From contig CAMBEP010000004.1 of assembly GCA_945865635.1 (NCBI GenBank), forward strand, positions 62,001 through 126,000: a DNA stretch of 64,000 nt. Direction: 5' to 3'. The notes beneath the pieces were generated by a model, which was given only the letters and a program-made list of their open reading frames with translations, was not told the DNA's origin and made no database searches. The stretch is from Candidatus Kuenenia stuttgartensis. GTDB taxonomy: Bacteria > Planctomycetota > Planctomycetia > Isosphaerales > Isosphaeraceae. Positions within the stretch are counted from its first letter, which is position 1. Each line of letters begins with the position of its first letter. Below are positions 53,776-63,152 of this stretch, piece after piece. The position numbers and the translations under genes were made by a program.

Positions 53776-55400
53776 GAGATCGATTCGTTTTGAACCTCAT
53801 CCCACTGACCATATTCGCGATCCTGACCATGGTCTCGCCCCACTCCTCAGGCCAGACTTCGGCGGCAGTGGCGCCGCCCCAGACGGATGCCAAAACTTCG
53901 TCGGCAAGCGCCAAGCCTGCCGAACCAGCCAAATCTTCCAGTCCGTTGCCTGGCTCGAATGACATTTCGCTGGAACGTCAGCCGTATCGGATTGAGATAC
54001 GCTTTTCTGTGGCTGAGAATGTGCCACTCGACTCCGCATCCGCAAGTCGGGCACTTTTTGACCTCAAAGCCTTGGCCGAACGCGTGGTGGGCCAGCCCTG
54101 GAAGCTTCAGGCCCGCTGGGTGGAGGGTGAGACCTGGGATGCGGATTTTGATCTCTGGCAGCAATGGCCGGAGCCAATCGCCTATGAGCGAAAAACCCAG
54201 TTTCCAGCCGACAAGATCTTGTTGATTCGGGCCCGCCCTGGCGATGACGCGAGCAGCCTGGAGCTTGTGGCACGTGAATTTGATTATCGCTGCGGGATTC
54301 TTGGTCCGATGCGTCGGCGCACAGCAAGCATCTCCGACCTTGCCAGAGGCTTGCTACTAATCAGCAGGGATGTCTTCCGGCCGTTGGCTGAAGTCACTGG
54401 GAACGAGGGTGGTCAGGTCCGATTGCGGGTGCAAGGCGTGGCCCTGAAGCCCGCCAGTCCGGAAGGCTCGATAGTGCGCATGGGGCAATACTTCCAGCTT
54501 GTGCGTCTGTTTTATGAACGGTCTGGCAAGTTTGTTGCAAGTTCGATTGAGCCTTGGACTTATCTAAAGGCAGCAGACCTTGGTGAATCGGGGGTTTCGT
54601 GCCAGATCATCAGCAGTTTCCGGGACCCTGTCGGACGTAAATACAGGCAATCCAACAAGCTCGTGGCCTTGGCATTCAATGCCTCTGACACACCAACGCA
54701 GCTCCAGTTCAGTCAGTTGATCCAGACCAATGGCCAGTCTGTAAAGCACCCGGTGGCGGGCTATAAAGTCGAGATTCACCGTTGGCCTGATGGCGAGGTC
54801 AGCAGCACACACCTGACCGATCGCGAAGGCAGGCTGAAGGTGGATCCGCCTGTGGGGCTGGAATTTTTCGGAGTCAGGCTGGTGGGTGGCTCGATTGAGC
54901 CTCTGCTCGATGTGCCTGTATTGGCTGGAGATCAGGTTCCATCGATTTTGGCCGACACGAAACCCCTGGCCGTAGAATTTGAGCAGCAACTGATCGCGTT
55001 TCGCGACGAAGTACTGGATGTGATCGCGCGCCGCCTGATTCTTGAAGCCCGTCTTGCGGATCGGACCCGGGCCGATGACTGGGAAAAGGTCGACCAGTGG
55101 ATCAAGGCCTGGAAGTCCACGCCCCTGGGTTCAGTCTATACCGCCAGGGTTGCAGACTGGAAAATTGTGGCCCAGAAGCGTCAGATTCAGGAAAAAAAGG
55201 CGATATTGACCCCAACCGCGCAGTCCATGCTGGCCGAGCTTGAGGCCTTGGTATCGCGTTATGAGGGTCAGGATATCGATATTTTTGAAGAATCTCTGCA
55301 AAAGAAGTCCAACACGCCCTACCTTCGGGAGGCTGCGGATCGTGAAAAAGAGAAGCCGAAAGCAAAATCTGTAGAAAAGCCGGTCGCAAAATCGAAATAA
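53772..55400 (+). CDS. Secreted protein of unknown function, 542 aa
   Basis: Signal peptide (FVLNLIPLTIFAILTMVSPHSSGQ), then an Ala/Pro/Ser-rich stretch, then a mixed fold with no family recognised. Landmarks are RIEIRFSVAENVPLDSASASRALFDLKAL, AREFDYRCGILGPMRRRT, a beta-rich middle (VAGYKVEIHRWPDGEVSSTHLTDREGRLKVDPPVG, Ig-like) and a charged helical tail rich in Lys/Glu. It overlaps the upstream gene by four bases and is the last of the cluster. A 275-base gap follows. Confidence 0.7.
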   Translation: MRDRFVLNLIPLTIFAILTMVSPHSSGQTSAAVAPPQTDAKTSSASAKPAEPAKSSSPLPGSNDISLERQPYRIEIRFSVAENVPLDSASASRALFDLKALAERVVGQPWKLQARWVEGETWDADFDLWQQWPEPIAYERKTQFPADKILLIRARPGDDASSLELVAREFDYRCGILGPMRRRTASISDLARGLLLISRDVFRPLAEVTGNEGGQVRLRVQGVALKPASPEGSIVRMGQYFQLVRLFYERSGKFVASSIEPWTYLKAADLGESGVSCQIISSFRDPVGRKYRQSNKLVALAFNASDTPTQLQFSQLIQTNGQSVKHPVAGYKVEIHRWPDGEVSSTHLTDREGRLKVDPPVGLEFFGVRLVGGSIEPLLDVPVLAGDQVPSILADTKPLAVEFEQQLIAFRDEVLDVIARRLILEARLADRTRADDWEKVDQWIKAWKSTPLGSVYTARVADWKIVAQKRQIQEKKAILTPTAQSMLAELEALVSRYEGQDIDIFEESLQKKSNTPYLREAADREKEKPKAKSVEKPVAKSK

Positions 55401-55675
55401 TCGATTGTTTTCAGGTGGAATGTTTTTTGGCCATCAGGTTGCCAATCCGGCTTGATTGATAGGCTTGCAGTGATTTTATCGGTGTGAAAGATTGGTGAAA
55501 AATCCAACAAATGCCGAATCATGGTCGGTGGGTACTTGATTCGGCTTGTGTGCTCGATCAAGATATCCGAGTAGCTTTCATCCCTCATCACAACCGATAC
55601 GACCCAAATTCAGACACCTTTGATCGACAGTGGTCGTCTTTCGATTGACATGTGAACCCGTGGGGAACAATCCCA

Positions 55676-56302
55676 ATGCGCGACAACGCTTCCAGTTTGA
55701 ATTCCAGTAATCGCCGTGATTTTCTTCGCGGATCGGGTGTTGCTGCGGCAACGGCCGTATTAACCCAGACCGCTCAGGTCGGAATGGATGAAGCCTCAGC
55801 CGAAGCTCTTGCAGCTCAGGATGTGGCGGTCCAGTCAGGCTCGATGAAGATCACGCTTCAGGTCAATGGTCAGTCCATGACATCCGAGGTCGAGCCGCGC
55901 AGCACATTGCTGGACGTGCTCAGGCACCGTCTGGATGTCACGGGCCCCAAGCGTGTGTGCGATCGTTCAAGCTGTGGTGCCTGCACCATATTGATCAATG
56001 GCCAGTCGGTCTATAGCTGCACGACACTGGCTGTGGCGGCCCAGGGCAAAGAGATTCGGACCTTGGAATCGTTTGACACCGGCCCGAAAAGTGTGGCGCA
56101 TGCGTTCCACCAGAACGATGGCCTGATGTGCGGTTATTGCACACCAGGATTTGTCACGGCGTGTCAGGCCCTGCTAGAGAAGAATCCCAACCCGACTTTG
56201 GAAGAAGTCAAAAAAGGGCTGGACGGAAATATCTGTCGATGTGGAACTTATGTCGGTGTCATCCAGGCTGCTCTGGATGCTGCCAAGGCCATCAAAGTCT
56301 AA
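55676..56302 (+). CDS. Molybdenum hydroxylase [2Fe-2S] subunit, Tat-exported
   Basis: 208 residues. A twin-arginine signal (NSSNRRDFLRGSGVAAATA) precedes a plant-type ferredoxin domain (Cys95, Cys100, Cys103, Cys115: CDRSSCGAC...C) and a helical [2Fe-2S] domain (Cys152, Cys155, Cys187, Cys189: CGYC...CRC). This is the electron-transfer subunit of xanthine-dehydrogenase-family enzymes. The Tat signal indicates a periplasmic enzyme, as in E. coli PaoABC, with the partner subunits carried along. ATG 55676 is preferred over an earlier GTG because a GGGGA site precedes it. Confidence 0.93.
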   Translation: MRDNASSLNSSNRRDFLRGSGVAAATAVLTQTAQVGMDEASAEALAAQDVAVQSGSMKITLQVNGQSMTSEVEPRSTLLDVLRHRLDVTGPKRVCDRSSCGACTILINGQSVYSCTTLAVAAQGKEIRTLESFDTGPKSVAHAFHQNDGLMCGYCTPGFVTACQALLEKNPNPTLEEVKKGLDGNICRCGTYVGVIQAALDAAKAIKV

Positions 56303-56326
56303 TATTACGGGAAAGGAGCAAACGAC

Positions 56327-58471
56327 ATGGCTGCGAACTCTTGGCCCGAACAGACCAAGCTGATCAACACGCGGATCCCGCGTCTGGACGGCATTGCAAA
56401 AGCTTCTGGGAAAGCCAAATACCCATCGGATGAACGACCTGACGGGATGCTTTTTGGGGTGGTGCTTTACAGCCTTCACCCGCATGCCAGAATCAAGTCG
56501 CTGGACACCACGGTTGCCGAAAAAATGGCTGGCGTGAAGGCGATTGAAGTGATTGCCGGCCCGGGCAAGATCGTCCGGTATCATGGCGACGACATTGCCA
56601 TCGTAGCGGCCGAAACAGAAGAGCAAGCCCGCGATGCCGTGCGGGCCATCAAGGTGGAATATGAGATTCTGCCACATGCGGCAACAGAATTGCAGGCGAT
56701 GGCGGCCAATGCGCCCGAGGTTGTCAAAGGTGGCAATGTGCGTAAGGGGCGTGCCCAGATCACTGGCAAGCCGGATGACGCCTTTGCGAAGGCAGATGGC
56801 ATGATTGAGGCGGCTTATTCGGTACCAGTGGTCACGCACGTCTGCCTGGAAACACATGGCCTGACGGCCCGCTGGGACGACAAAAATCACATCACCGCCT
56901 GGGCCAGCACGCAAGCCGTGACCGCCACGGCCAATGAGCTTGCGGAATCGAACGAGATTCCAGTCAGCAACGTGACCGTTTTGACGGAAGTGATGGGTGG
57001 CGGATTTGGTTCCAAATTCGGGGCCGACATCTGGGGCACCTCAGCGGCCCGGCTTTCAAAGAAGGTCAATGGCCGTCCGGTCAAGATTTTCCTCGACCGG
57101 ATTCAGGAACACCTGGCCGGTGGCAATCGTCCGTCCGCCTCTGCCAAGATTAAACTGGCAGGCACCAAGGACGGCAAGATCACGGCCATGGTGGCTCAGA
57201 CGCACGGCACAGGTGGGGTGGCTCGTGGAGCCCAGTTCCCCCTGCCCTATGTTTACAGCATTGCCAATTTCAGCCGCGAGCATTCGGATGTTTTCGTGAA
57301 TGGTGGAAATGCCCGAGCCATGCGAGCCCCCGGTCACCCGGAAGGCTGTATCATCATGGAGTCGGCAATTGATGATCTGGCGGCCAAACTTGGCCTTGAT
57401 CCAGTCGAGATTCGCAAGGCGAACCTGGCACCTGCGGACTTCCGGACCAAGATCTATCTTGATGAGATTGCGATTGGTGCTGAACTGATCGGCTGGAAGC
57501 AGAACTTCAAGCCGCGTGGGACTCAGAAGGGGATCATGCGACGTGGTCTTGGTCTGGCCCTGCATCAGTGGGGTGGTGGCGGAGCGAACGACAAGCAGGT
57601 CAGTTGCACGATTTCATCCGATAGCACCATTGAGCTGAAGTCGGCCACTCAGGATATTGGAACAGGTATCCGGACGGTTCTGGCGATCATTGCCGCCGAA
57701 GTTTTTGGGCTGAAGCCAACGGATATCAAGTCCAACATAGGTAACAGCACGTTCCCACCGGGTCAGTCGTCGGGTGGCTCGACGACCACACCGTCGATGA
57801 GCCCTCCGTGTTACAATGCCTGTCTGGAAGCACGTGACGAGCTTTTCAAAAAGATTGCTCCAAGCCTTCCTGGCAGTCCTTCGGCAACGGATCTTTCACT
57901 GGCTGATGGCCAGTTGTTGATCAAAGGCCAGCCGGCCATGAGCTTCAAGGATGCGTGCCGCAAGATTGGGATGAACTCGATCTCGACACTTGGCAAGTCG
58001 TCACCGGGATTGGCGTCCAATGGTGTTGGCGGTGTCCAGTTTGTGGATGTGACCGTCGACACGGAAACGGGCGTGGTCAAGCTCAACAAAATCGTTGCAG
58101 TGCAGGATTCAGGCCTGATCATTGACAAGCTGACATGGGAAAGCCAGGTCTTGGGTGGTGTCATTGGTGGCTTGAACTATGGCATGTTTGAAGAGCGGAT
58201 TGTGGATCCGACTTCAGGCCGGATGCTGAATCCGGATATGGAGCTGTATCAACTGGCCGGAGCTTCGGATATTCCGGAGATCATTGTGCATGCCTATGAG
58301 CCCGCTGACCAGAAGAAGCGTGGTGTGATCGGCATTGGCGAGCCTCCGACCATAGGCACGGCCGCTGCGATCGGCAATGCTGTTTCCAATGCCATTGGCG
58401 TGCGTGTCACGCATTGGCCCATGACCCCGATGAATGTTTTAAATGCTCTGGCTCAAGAAGGGAAGGCCTGA
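56327..58471 (+). CDS. Molybdenum hydroxylase large subunit (molybdopterin-binding)
   Basis: 714 residues without its own export signal. The N-terminal ald-xan-dh domain (IPRLDGIAKASGKAKYPSDE) and the Mo-binding domains are clear: VMGGGFGSKF, NARAMRAPGHPEGCIIMES, ALHQWGGGGANDKQV, QSSGGSTTTPSM, and Glu672 in GVIGIGEPPTIG, matching the catalytic Glu of the family. It oxidises an aldehyde or heterocycle; the substrate is not predictable. AAAGGAG lies eight bases before the ATG. It is 24 bases from the Fe-S gene and six from the FAD gene. Confidence 0.94.
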   Translation: MAANSWPEQTKLINTRIPRLDGIAKASGKAKYPSDERPDGMLFGVVLYSLHPHARIKSLDTTVAEKMAGVKAIEVIAGPGKIVRYHGDDIAIVAAETEEQARDAVRAIKVEYEILPHAATELQAMAANAPEVVKGGNVRKGRAQITGKPDDAFAKADGMIEAAYSVPVVTHVCLETHGLTARWDDKNHITAWASTQAVTATANELAESNEIPVSNVTVLTEVMGGGFGSKFGADIWGTSAARLSKKVNGRPVKIFLDRIQEHLAGGNRPSASAKIKLAGTKDGKITAMVAQTHGTGGVARGAQFPLPYVYSIANFSREHSDVFVNGGNARAMRAPGHPEGCIIMESAIDDLAAKLGLDPVEIRKANLAPADFRTKIYLDEIAIGAELIGWKQNFKPRGTQKGIMRRGLGLALHQWGGGGANDKQVSCTISSDSTIELKSATQDIGTGIRTVLAIIAAEVFGLKPTDIKSNIGNSTFPPGQSSGGSTTTPSMSPPCYNACLEARDELFKKIAPSLPGSPSATDLSLADGQLLIKGQPAMSFKDACRKIGMNSISTLGKSSPGLASNGVGGVQFVDVTVDTETGVVKLNKIVAVQDSGLIIDKLTWESQVLGGVIGGLNYGMFEERIVDPTSGRMLNPDMELYQLAGASDIPEIIVHAYEPADQKKRGVIGIGEPPTIGTAAAIGNAVSNAIGVRVTHWPMTPMNVLNALAQEGKA

Positions 58472-58477
58472 TCAACC

Positions 58478-59464
58478 ATGAAAGCCTTTGAATACGTAGG
58501 CGCGAAGAGCGTCGATCAGGCCGTCAAGGCCCTCACATCTGGTTCCGCCGCAATGGCTGGCGGAACAGACCTGATCAACCGGATGAAAGATTATGTCACC
58601 AGCCCGGATCGCGTTGTCTATCTCAACGATGTCAAGGAACTGGCAGGCATTTCTGGCGACTCCGGCACGGGATTGACCATCCTCTCTGGAACCCGTCTTT
58701 CGGACTTGCTGGCTAACGACTCGATCAAAAAGTCGTATCCGGCGCTCTGGCAGACAGCCAGCGAAGTGGGTACTCCACAAATTCGTAACATGGCCACTAT
58801 CGGCGGCAATCTCATGCAGCATCCACGCTGCTGGTATTACCGGTCTGGGTTTGGCCTTATTCCCAAGTCTTCCGATGGCAAGCACATGCTGCGGGAAGGC
58901 GACAATCGGTACGCGTCGATCTTCATGACCGATGGCGATGCCCTTTACGCCCATCCATCAAGCCTTGCCATCCCTTTGATTGCTTTGGGGGCCAAGGCCA
59001 CTTTGATAGGCCCTGATGGGGAGCGGACGATGGATGTGGCGGAACTCTATAAAGTTCCTACATCCAATACGGAGAGCCCGTTTGCATCCAGGCCGGGGGA
59101 AATTCTTAAAAGTGTTTCCGTGCCTGCTGCGGCTGGCAAGAATGGCTCGTTTGAGGCTCGCCACAAGCAGGCCCACGACTGGCCATTGGTCATGGCGTCC
59201 GCAAGCCTGACATTTTCAGGTGACACGGTTTCTGATGCCCGTGTGGTTGTCTATGGTGTGGCTCCTTTGCCTTGGCGCTCCAAAGCGGCAGAAGAGGCCA
59301 TTAAAGGCAAATCGGTGACACTCGATTCGGCACGTGCTGCTGGCTCGGCAGCGGCTGAGGGTGCCAAGCCTCTCTCGATGAATGGCTACAAGGTCGCCAT
59401 GCTCAAGACGGTCATCACGCGCACCCTGTGTGTGACGGTCGGAAATCGGTATTGGGAGGTCTGA
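58478..59464 (+). CDS. Molybdenum hydroxylase FAD-binding subunit
   Basis: 328 residues. The FAD site is shown by MAGGTDLINRMKD and RNMATIGGNLMQ, followed by the C-terminal CO-dehydrogenase flavoprotein domain (MASASLTFSGDTVSDARVVVYGVAPLPWRSKAAEEAI). After GGNLMQHPRCWYYR the members related to PaoB normally carry further Cys ligands for a [4Fe-4S] cluster; here only the Cys in RCWYYR remains and the positions before AHPS are non-Cys (GDALYAHPS). The extra cluster is therefore probably absent. It completes the enzyme with the two preceding genes. Confidence 0.92.
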   Translation: MKAFEYVGAKSVDQAVKALTSGSAAMAGGTDLINRMKDYVTSPDRVVYLNDVKELAGISGDSGTGLTILSGTRLSDLLANDSIKKSYPALWQTASEVGTPQIRNMATIGGNLMQHPRCWYYRSGFGLIPKSSDGKHMLREGDNRYASIFMTDGDALYAHPSSLAIPLIALGAKATLIGPDGERTMDVAELYKVPTSNTESPFASRPGEILKSVSVPAAAGKNGSFEARHKQAHDWPLVMASASLTFSGDTVSDARVVVYGVAPLPWRSKAAEEAIKGKSVTLDSARAAGSAAAEGAKPLSMNGYKVAMLKTVITRTLCVTVGNRYWEV

Positions 59465-59472
59465 ATCAAGTC

Positions 59473-59733
59473 ATGAGCCAGCCTGACCAAGAACCAACTG
59501 TCCCTGAATCGCCGGAAAATGTTCCGGAAACGCCTTTGGGGCCCATGTGTCGTCATCTAAGGTCGAAGGGCATGTATGTCTATACCGATGGTGTGGACAT
59601 GGGATTCGACCACGATTACGACAACACGATTTACTGGTGCCTGAAGACCATGAAATCATTTGGCCCCGACGATGACATGGTCGAAAAACAGTCGTGCTGC
59701 TCAACAGAGCGGGCCTGTTATCAGCCAGTTTAA
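59473..59733 (+). CDS. Small Cys-containing protein, 86 aa
   Basis: Begins eight bases after the FAD subunit gene and is probably co-transcribed. Seen: an acidic Pro/Glu-rich N-terminus, then MCRHLRSKGMYVYTDG, YWCLKTMKSFGPDD and a KQSCCSTERACY end, giving five Cys and a His. The spacing suggests a small metal- or cluster-binding domain. Similar small proteins (C.yLRSKGMyv...yWC.kT...GPD) occur in planctomycetes as recalled, function unknown. It may be an accessory of the hydroxylase. Confidence 0.65.
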   Translation: MSQPDQEPTVPESPENVPETPLGPMCRHLRSKGMYVYTDGVDMGFDHDYDNTIYWCLKTMKSFGPDDDMVEKQSCCSTERACYQPV

Positions 59734-59765
59734 CGTCTCAGATTTCAGTAGAATAATCACAAGCG

Positions 59766-59892
<127 letters not shown>

Positions 59893-60826
59893 TGAATTTC
59901 GCACAGTCAAGTTTCTCTTCAAAGCCAATGTCCCAGTCCGAGCGATTGACAAAACGAAGTAATTCGATAACCACTTATTAGAAAAGGCCTTGCAAATGCC
60001 CCTTTCATGGAATGAAATTCGCGATAATGCCATCCGTTTTTCCAACGAATGGAAAGATGCCCAAAGCGAACAGGCCGAGAAGCAATCATTCTGGAATGAC
60101 TTTTTTGATGTCTTCGGCATTAAACGCCGCATGGTGGCCAGCTTTGAAAATCCAGTCAGAAAATTATCTGGAACGTACGGCTTTATCGACCTCTTTTGGA
60201 AGGGAACCCTCTTAGTCGAGCACAAAAGCCGGGGCCAGTCGCTTGAGAAAGCGCATAGCCAAGCTTCCGACTACATTCAATCGCTACTTACGGAAGGCAG
60301 AAATGATGAATGTCCGCGATATATAATAATATCCGACTTTGAAAATATTGCACTCCACGACCTTGAAGAGAACACATCGCTCGTAATTCGCCTTGAAAAT
60401 TTCCATAAACATATCAATGCCTTTGCTTTCATTCCCGGCTATAAACAGCACAAGCTCGGCGCAGTGGAAGACCCAATCAACGTCAGGGCCGTGGAATTCA
60501 TGGGCGAACTGCACGACGCCCTCGAAATCGGTGGCTACTCCGGCCACGACCTGGAACGCTTCCTCGTTCGTATTCTCTTCTGCCTCTTCGCCGACGACAC
60601 TGGGATTTTTGAGCGTAACGCATTTACACTATTAATTGAAAATCACACCAAAGACGACGGCAGCGACCTTGGGCCACAACTCGCCCAGCTTTTTCAGGTA
60701 CTCAACACGCCGATCGAAAAACGCCAGAAAAGTCTGCCGGAAGATATTGCGGCTTTGCCCTATGTCAACGGCAAACTATTTGCCGAACATCTCGGTTTCG
60801 CCAGCCTTAATCGCCCGATGCGGGAA

Positions 60827-60829
60827 TAA
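60827..60829 (+). other. In-frame TAA that splits the Type IIG gene
   Basis: Reading GAA-TAA-CTT-TTA keeps the frame on both sides, with no shift and no further stop until 62758. Bases around it (RPMRE * LLKCCRLDW) fit continuous family sequence with a single missing residue. Confidence 0.85.
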
Positions 60830-61449
60830 CTTTTAAAATGCTGCCGCCTTGACTGGAGCCGCATCTCGCCCGCCGTCTTCGGATCGCTTTTTCAAAGCGT
60901 GATGGAGCCCAAGGAACGCCGACAAATTGGAGCCCATTACACCAGTGAACGCGATATTCTTAAACTGATCAATTCCCTCTTCATGGACGATCTCAGGGCC
61001 GAATTCGAGAAAATCAAAGAGAATAAAAACCGTCTCCGCGAATTTCAAGAAAAACTCGGTGCCCTCAAATTCCTTGATCCCGCTTGTGGTTGTGGCAACT
61101 TTCTCGTCGTTACCTACCGCGAAATTCGCCTGCTCGAACTGGATGTCATTAACATCCTCTACAAAGGCCAACAAGTCACTTCGGTAGAATTTCTACTCAA
61201 AGTTGATGTCGATTCAATGCACGGCATTGAAATCAATGAATTCCCTGCCCTCATCGCCGAAGTGGCCATGTGGCTGATCGACCACCAGATGAATCAGCGA
61301 CTCTCTGAAGCCTTTGGCAAATACTACGTCCGCCTGCCACTACGTAAAAGCGCCAAAATCGTCCTGGGTAACGCCCTGCGACTCGACTGGAACGAAGTGA
61401 TAAAGCCGTCGGAATGCTCGTATATTTTAGGGAATCCGCCGTTTGTTGG

Positions 61450-62440
61450 TAAAAAAGAAAAAGAAGAGGAACAGCGGAAGGATTTGATAGCGATCTGGGG
61501 AGATATAAATAACGGAAGTAATTTAGATTATGTAACCTGCTGGTACAGGTTGGCAGCAAAGTTTATTGCCAATTCAAAATGTGAAGTCGGATTTGTATCA
61601 ACCAATTCAATTTGTCAAGGCGAACAAGTTAGCATACTTTGGGGTGTTCTTTTAAATAAATACACATTAGCAATTAACTTTGCTCATAGAACTTTTGCTT
61701 GGGAGAGTGAGGTGAAAGGCAAAGCGCATGTCCATTGCGTTATAGTTGGATTTGGAGAACAATCAAGGCCAATGAAAAAAATATATGAACATGATGCTAA
61801 AACTGGAAAACAATATGCGTCTATAGCAAGTAATATTTCTCCATATTTGGTGGAAGGGTCAAATATTGTAATATCAAAAAAAACCAAACCAATATGCTCT
61901 GTTCCAATAATGGATTTTGGAAGCAAAGCTGCGGATTTTGGATTTTTGACACTTTCCCCAGAAGAAACTAAAGATCTTACTGAAAATTATCCAAAATCAA
62001 AAAACTGGATTAAACAGTTTATTGGTTCTTATGAATTCATTAACAATAAGAAACGCTACTGTTTATGGCTAAAAGATGTTCAACCTGAGGAACTAAGAGA
62101 TTGCCTACCAGTTATGGATAGGCTTGAAAAGTGCCGTAAAGCTCGTCTAGCCAGTGTCGACCAGAATACTCGTCGCTGGGCAGCTTACCCAGCATTGTTT
62201 CAGGCAGATAGGCAACCTCAATCAGAATACTTATTATTTCCAAAAGTCTCATCTGAAAGAAGGCAATATGTGCCACTTGGTTTTCTACCTCCAGAAATAA
62301 TAACAAATCCAACTGTATTGGTCGTTCCAAATGCTCAGATTTATCATTATGGTATCTTGTCTTCTAGTATGCATATGGATTGGATGCGACAAGTTTGCGG
62401 AAGAATGAAAAGTGATTATCAATATTCTAATACAATTGTT
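61450..62440. other. AT-rich segment inside the Type IIG gene
   Basis: Several consecutive 60-base lines fall to roughly one-third GC, while the flanking parts of the same gene are clearly richer. The segment covers the region after NPPF up to about codon 815, i.e. the end of the methyltransferase domain and the target-recognition domain. Confidence 0.7.
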
Positions 62441-62788
62441 TACAACAACTTCCCCTGGCCGCAATCACCCACAGAGGCCCAAAAAGCCAAGGTCGAAGCT
62501 AAAGCCCAGGCCGTGCTCGACGCCCGCGCGGCTTACCCGGATGCATCGCTGGCCGATCTCTACGACCCTTTGACCATGCCGGCCATCCTTGTGAAAGCTC
62601 ACTCTGAACTCGACCGCGCCGTCGAACAATGCTACCGTGCCAAACCGTTCGCCTCCGACCGCGAACGGGTCGAATTCCTCTTCGCCCTCTACGAAAAACT
62701 TTTTGCCCCACTTCAGGCACTATTAGAAACTAAAGTCAAAGGAAAAAAGAAGTCGTAATCTATGATCTATAGTTGTCGCGGCCACACA

Positions 62789-62803
62789 TGATACATCGTA
62801 TCA
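62789..62803. repeat. Short hairpin TGATAC-atc-GTATCA
   Basis: 6-bp perfect inverted repeat with a 3-base loop just outside the larger nested element. Confidence 0.6.
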
Positions 62804-62807
62804 GAAT

Positions 62808-62992
62808 GATGCCGTAGGCATCAAAGCAAGTAGCCGGTGGTTGAGCGAAGCGACACCTTCCGGTCATGAGGTCTAAAAAAAAGCTGCTGGCACCCCGGCA
62901 AGGGTGCAAGACCTTATGACGCGTCGTCGTCCGGTGGTGTCGTCGCTGACGCTCCTCAACCACCGGCTACAGGCTGCGATGCCTCCGGCATC
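62808..62992. repeat. Nested inverted-repeat (REP/REPIN-like) element
   Basis: Outer hairpins GATGCC-gta-GGCATC (62808-62822) and GATGCC-tcc-GGCATC (62978-62992) bracket a perfect 16-bp inverted repeat GTAGCCGGTGGTTGAG (62830-62845) / CTCAACCACCGGCTAC (62955-62970). Inside are a second pair, GTCATGAGGTCT (62863-62874) / AGACCTTATGAC (62909-62920, one mismatch), and a central hairpin GCACCC-cggcaa-GGGTGC (62890-62907... with a 6-base loop). The element fills most of the 394-base gap between the Type IIG gene and the next gene and contains no convincing frame. Confidence 0.85.
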
Positions 62993-63152
62993 GTTTTGAT
63001 CAAAAAGTGCCATTCATGACCGCAAAGAGTATAAAACAGTTCGAATTCGACCAGTTTGCTGCCAATCTCAAGCGATTGGCAGCGAACTTTGCATTTTAGG
63101 CTGAAACAGGGATTTGTGAAGGTTGACAATGGAATCATATTTGCAAAATCTT

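Larger units (their letters stand above)
59990..62758 (+). pseudogene. MmeI-like Type IIG restriction-modification enzyme interrupted by one in-frame TAA
   Basis: 923 codons in a single frame, with one stop (TAA, 60827-60829, codon 280). Before the stop: N-terminal nuclease-like domain with a PD-ExK-type core (Asp67, Glu77-His78-Lys79 in FIDLFWKG...VEHKSRG) and the start of the helical spacer. After it the frame continues at once with LLKCCRLDWSRISPAVFGSLFQ, then PKERRQIGAHYTSERDI, SAM motif DPACGCGNF (363-371), catalytic NPPF (482-485), a target-recognition part and a C-terminal domain. The family makes one protein that both cuts and N6-adenine-methylates DNA. The truncated 279-residue protein and a second one starting near 60899 could still be made. 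A CAA (Gln) to TAA change would explain the stop. Confidence 0.82.

Noticed and set aside
60827-60898. Frameshift between the two halves of the Type IIG gene
   Set aside because: Both halves are in the same frame; only a stop codon separates them.
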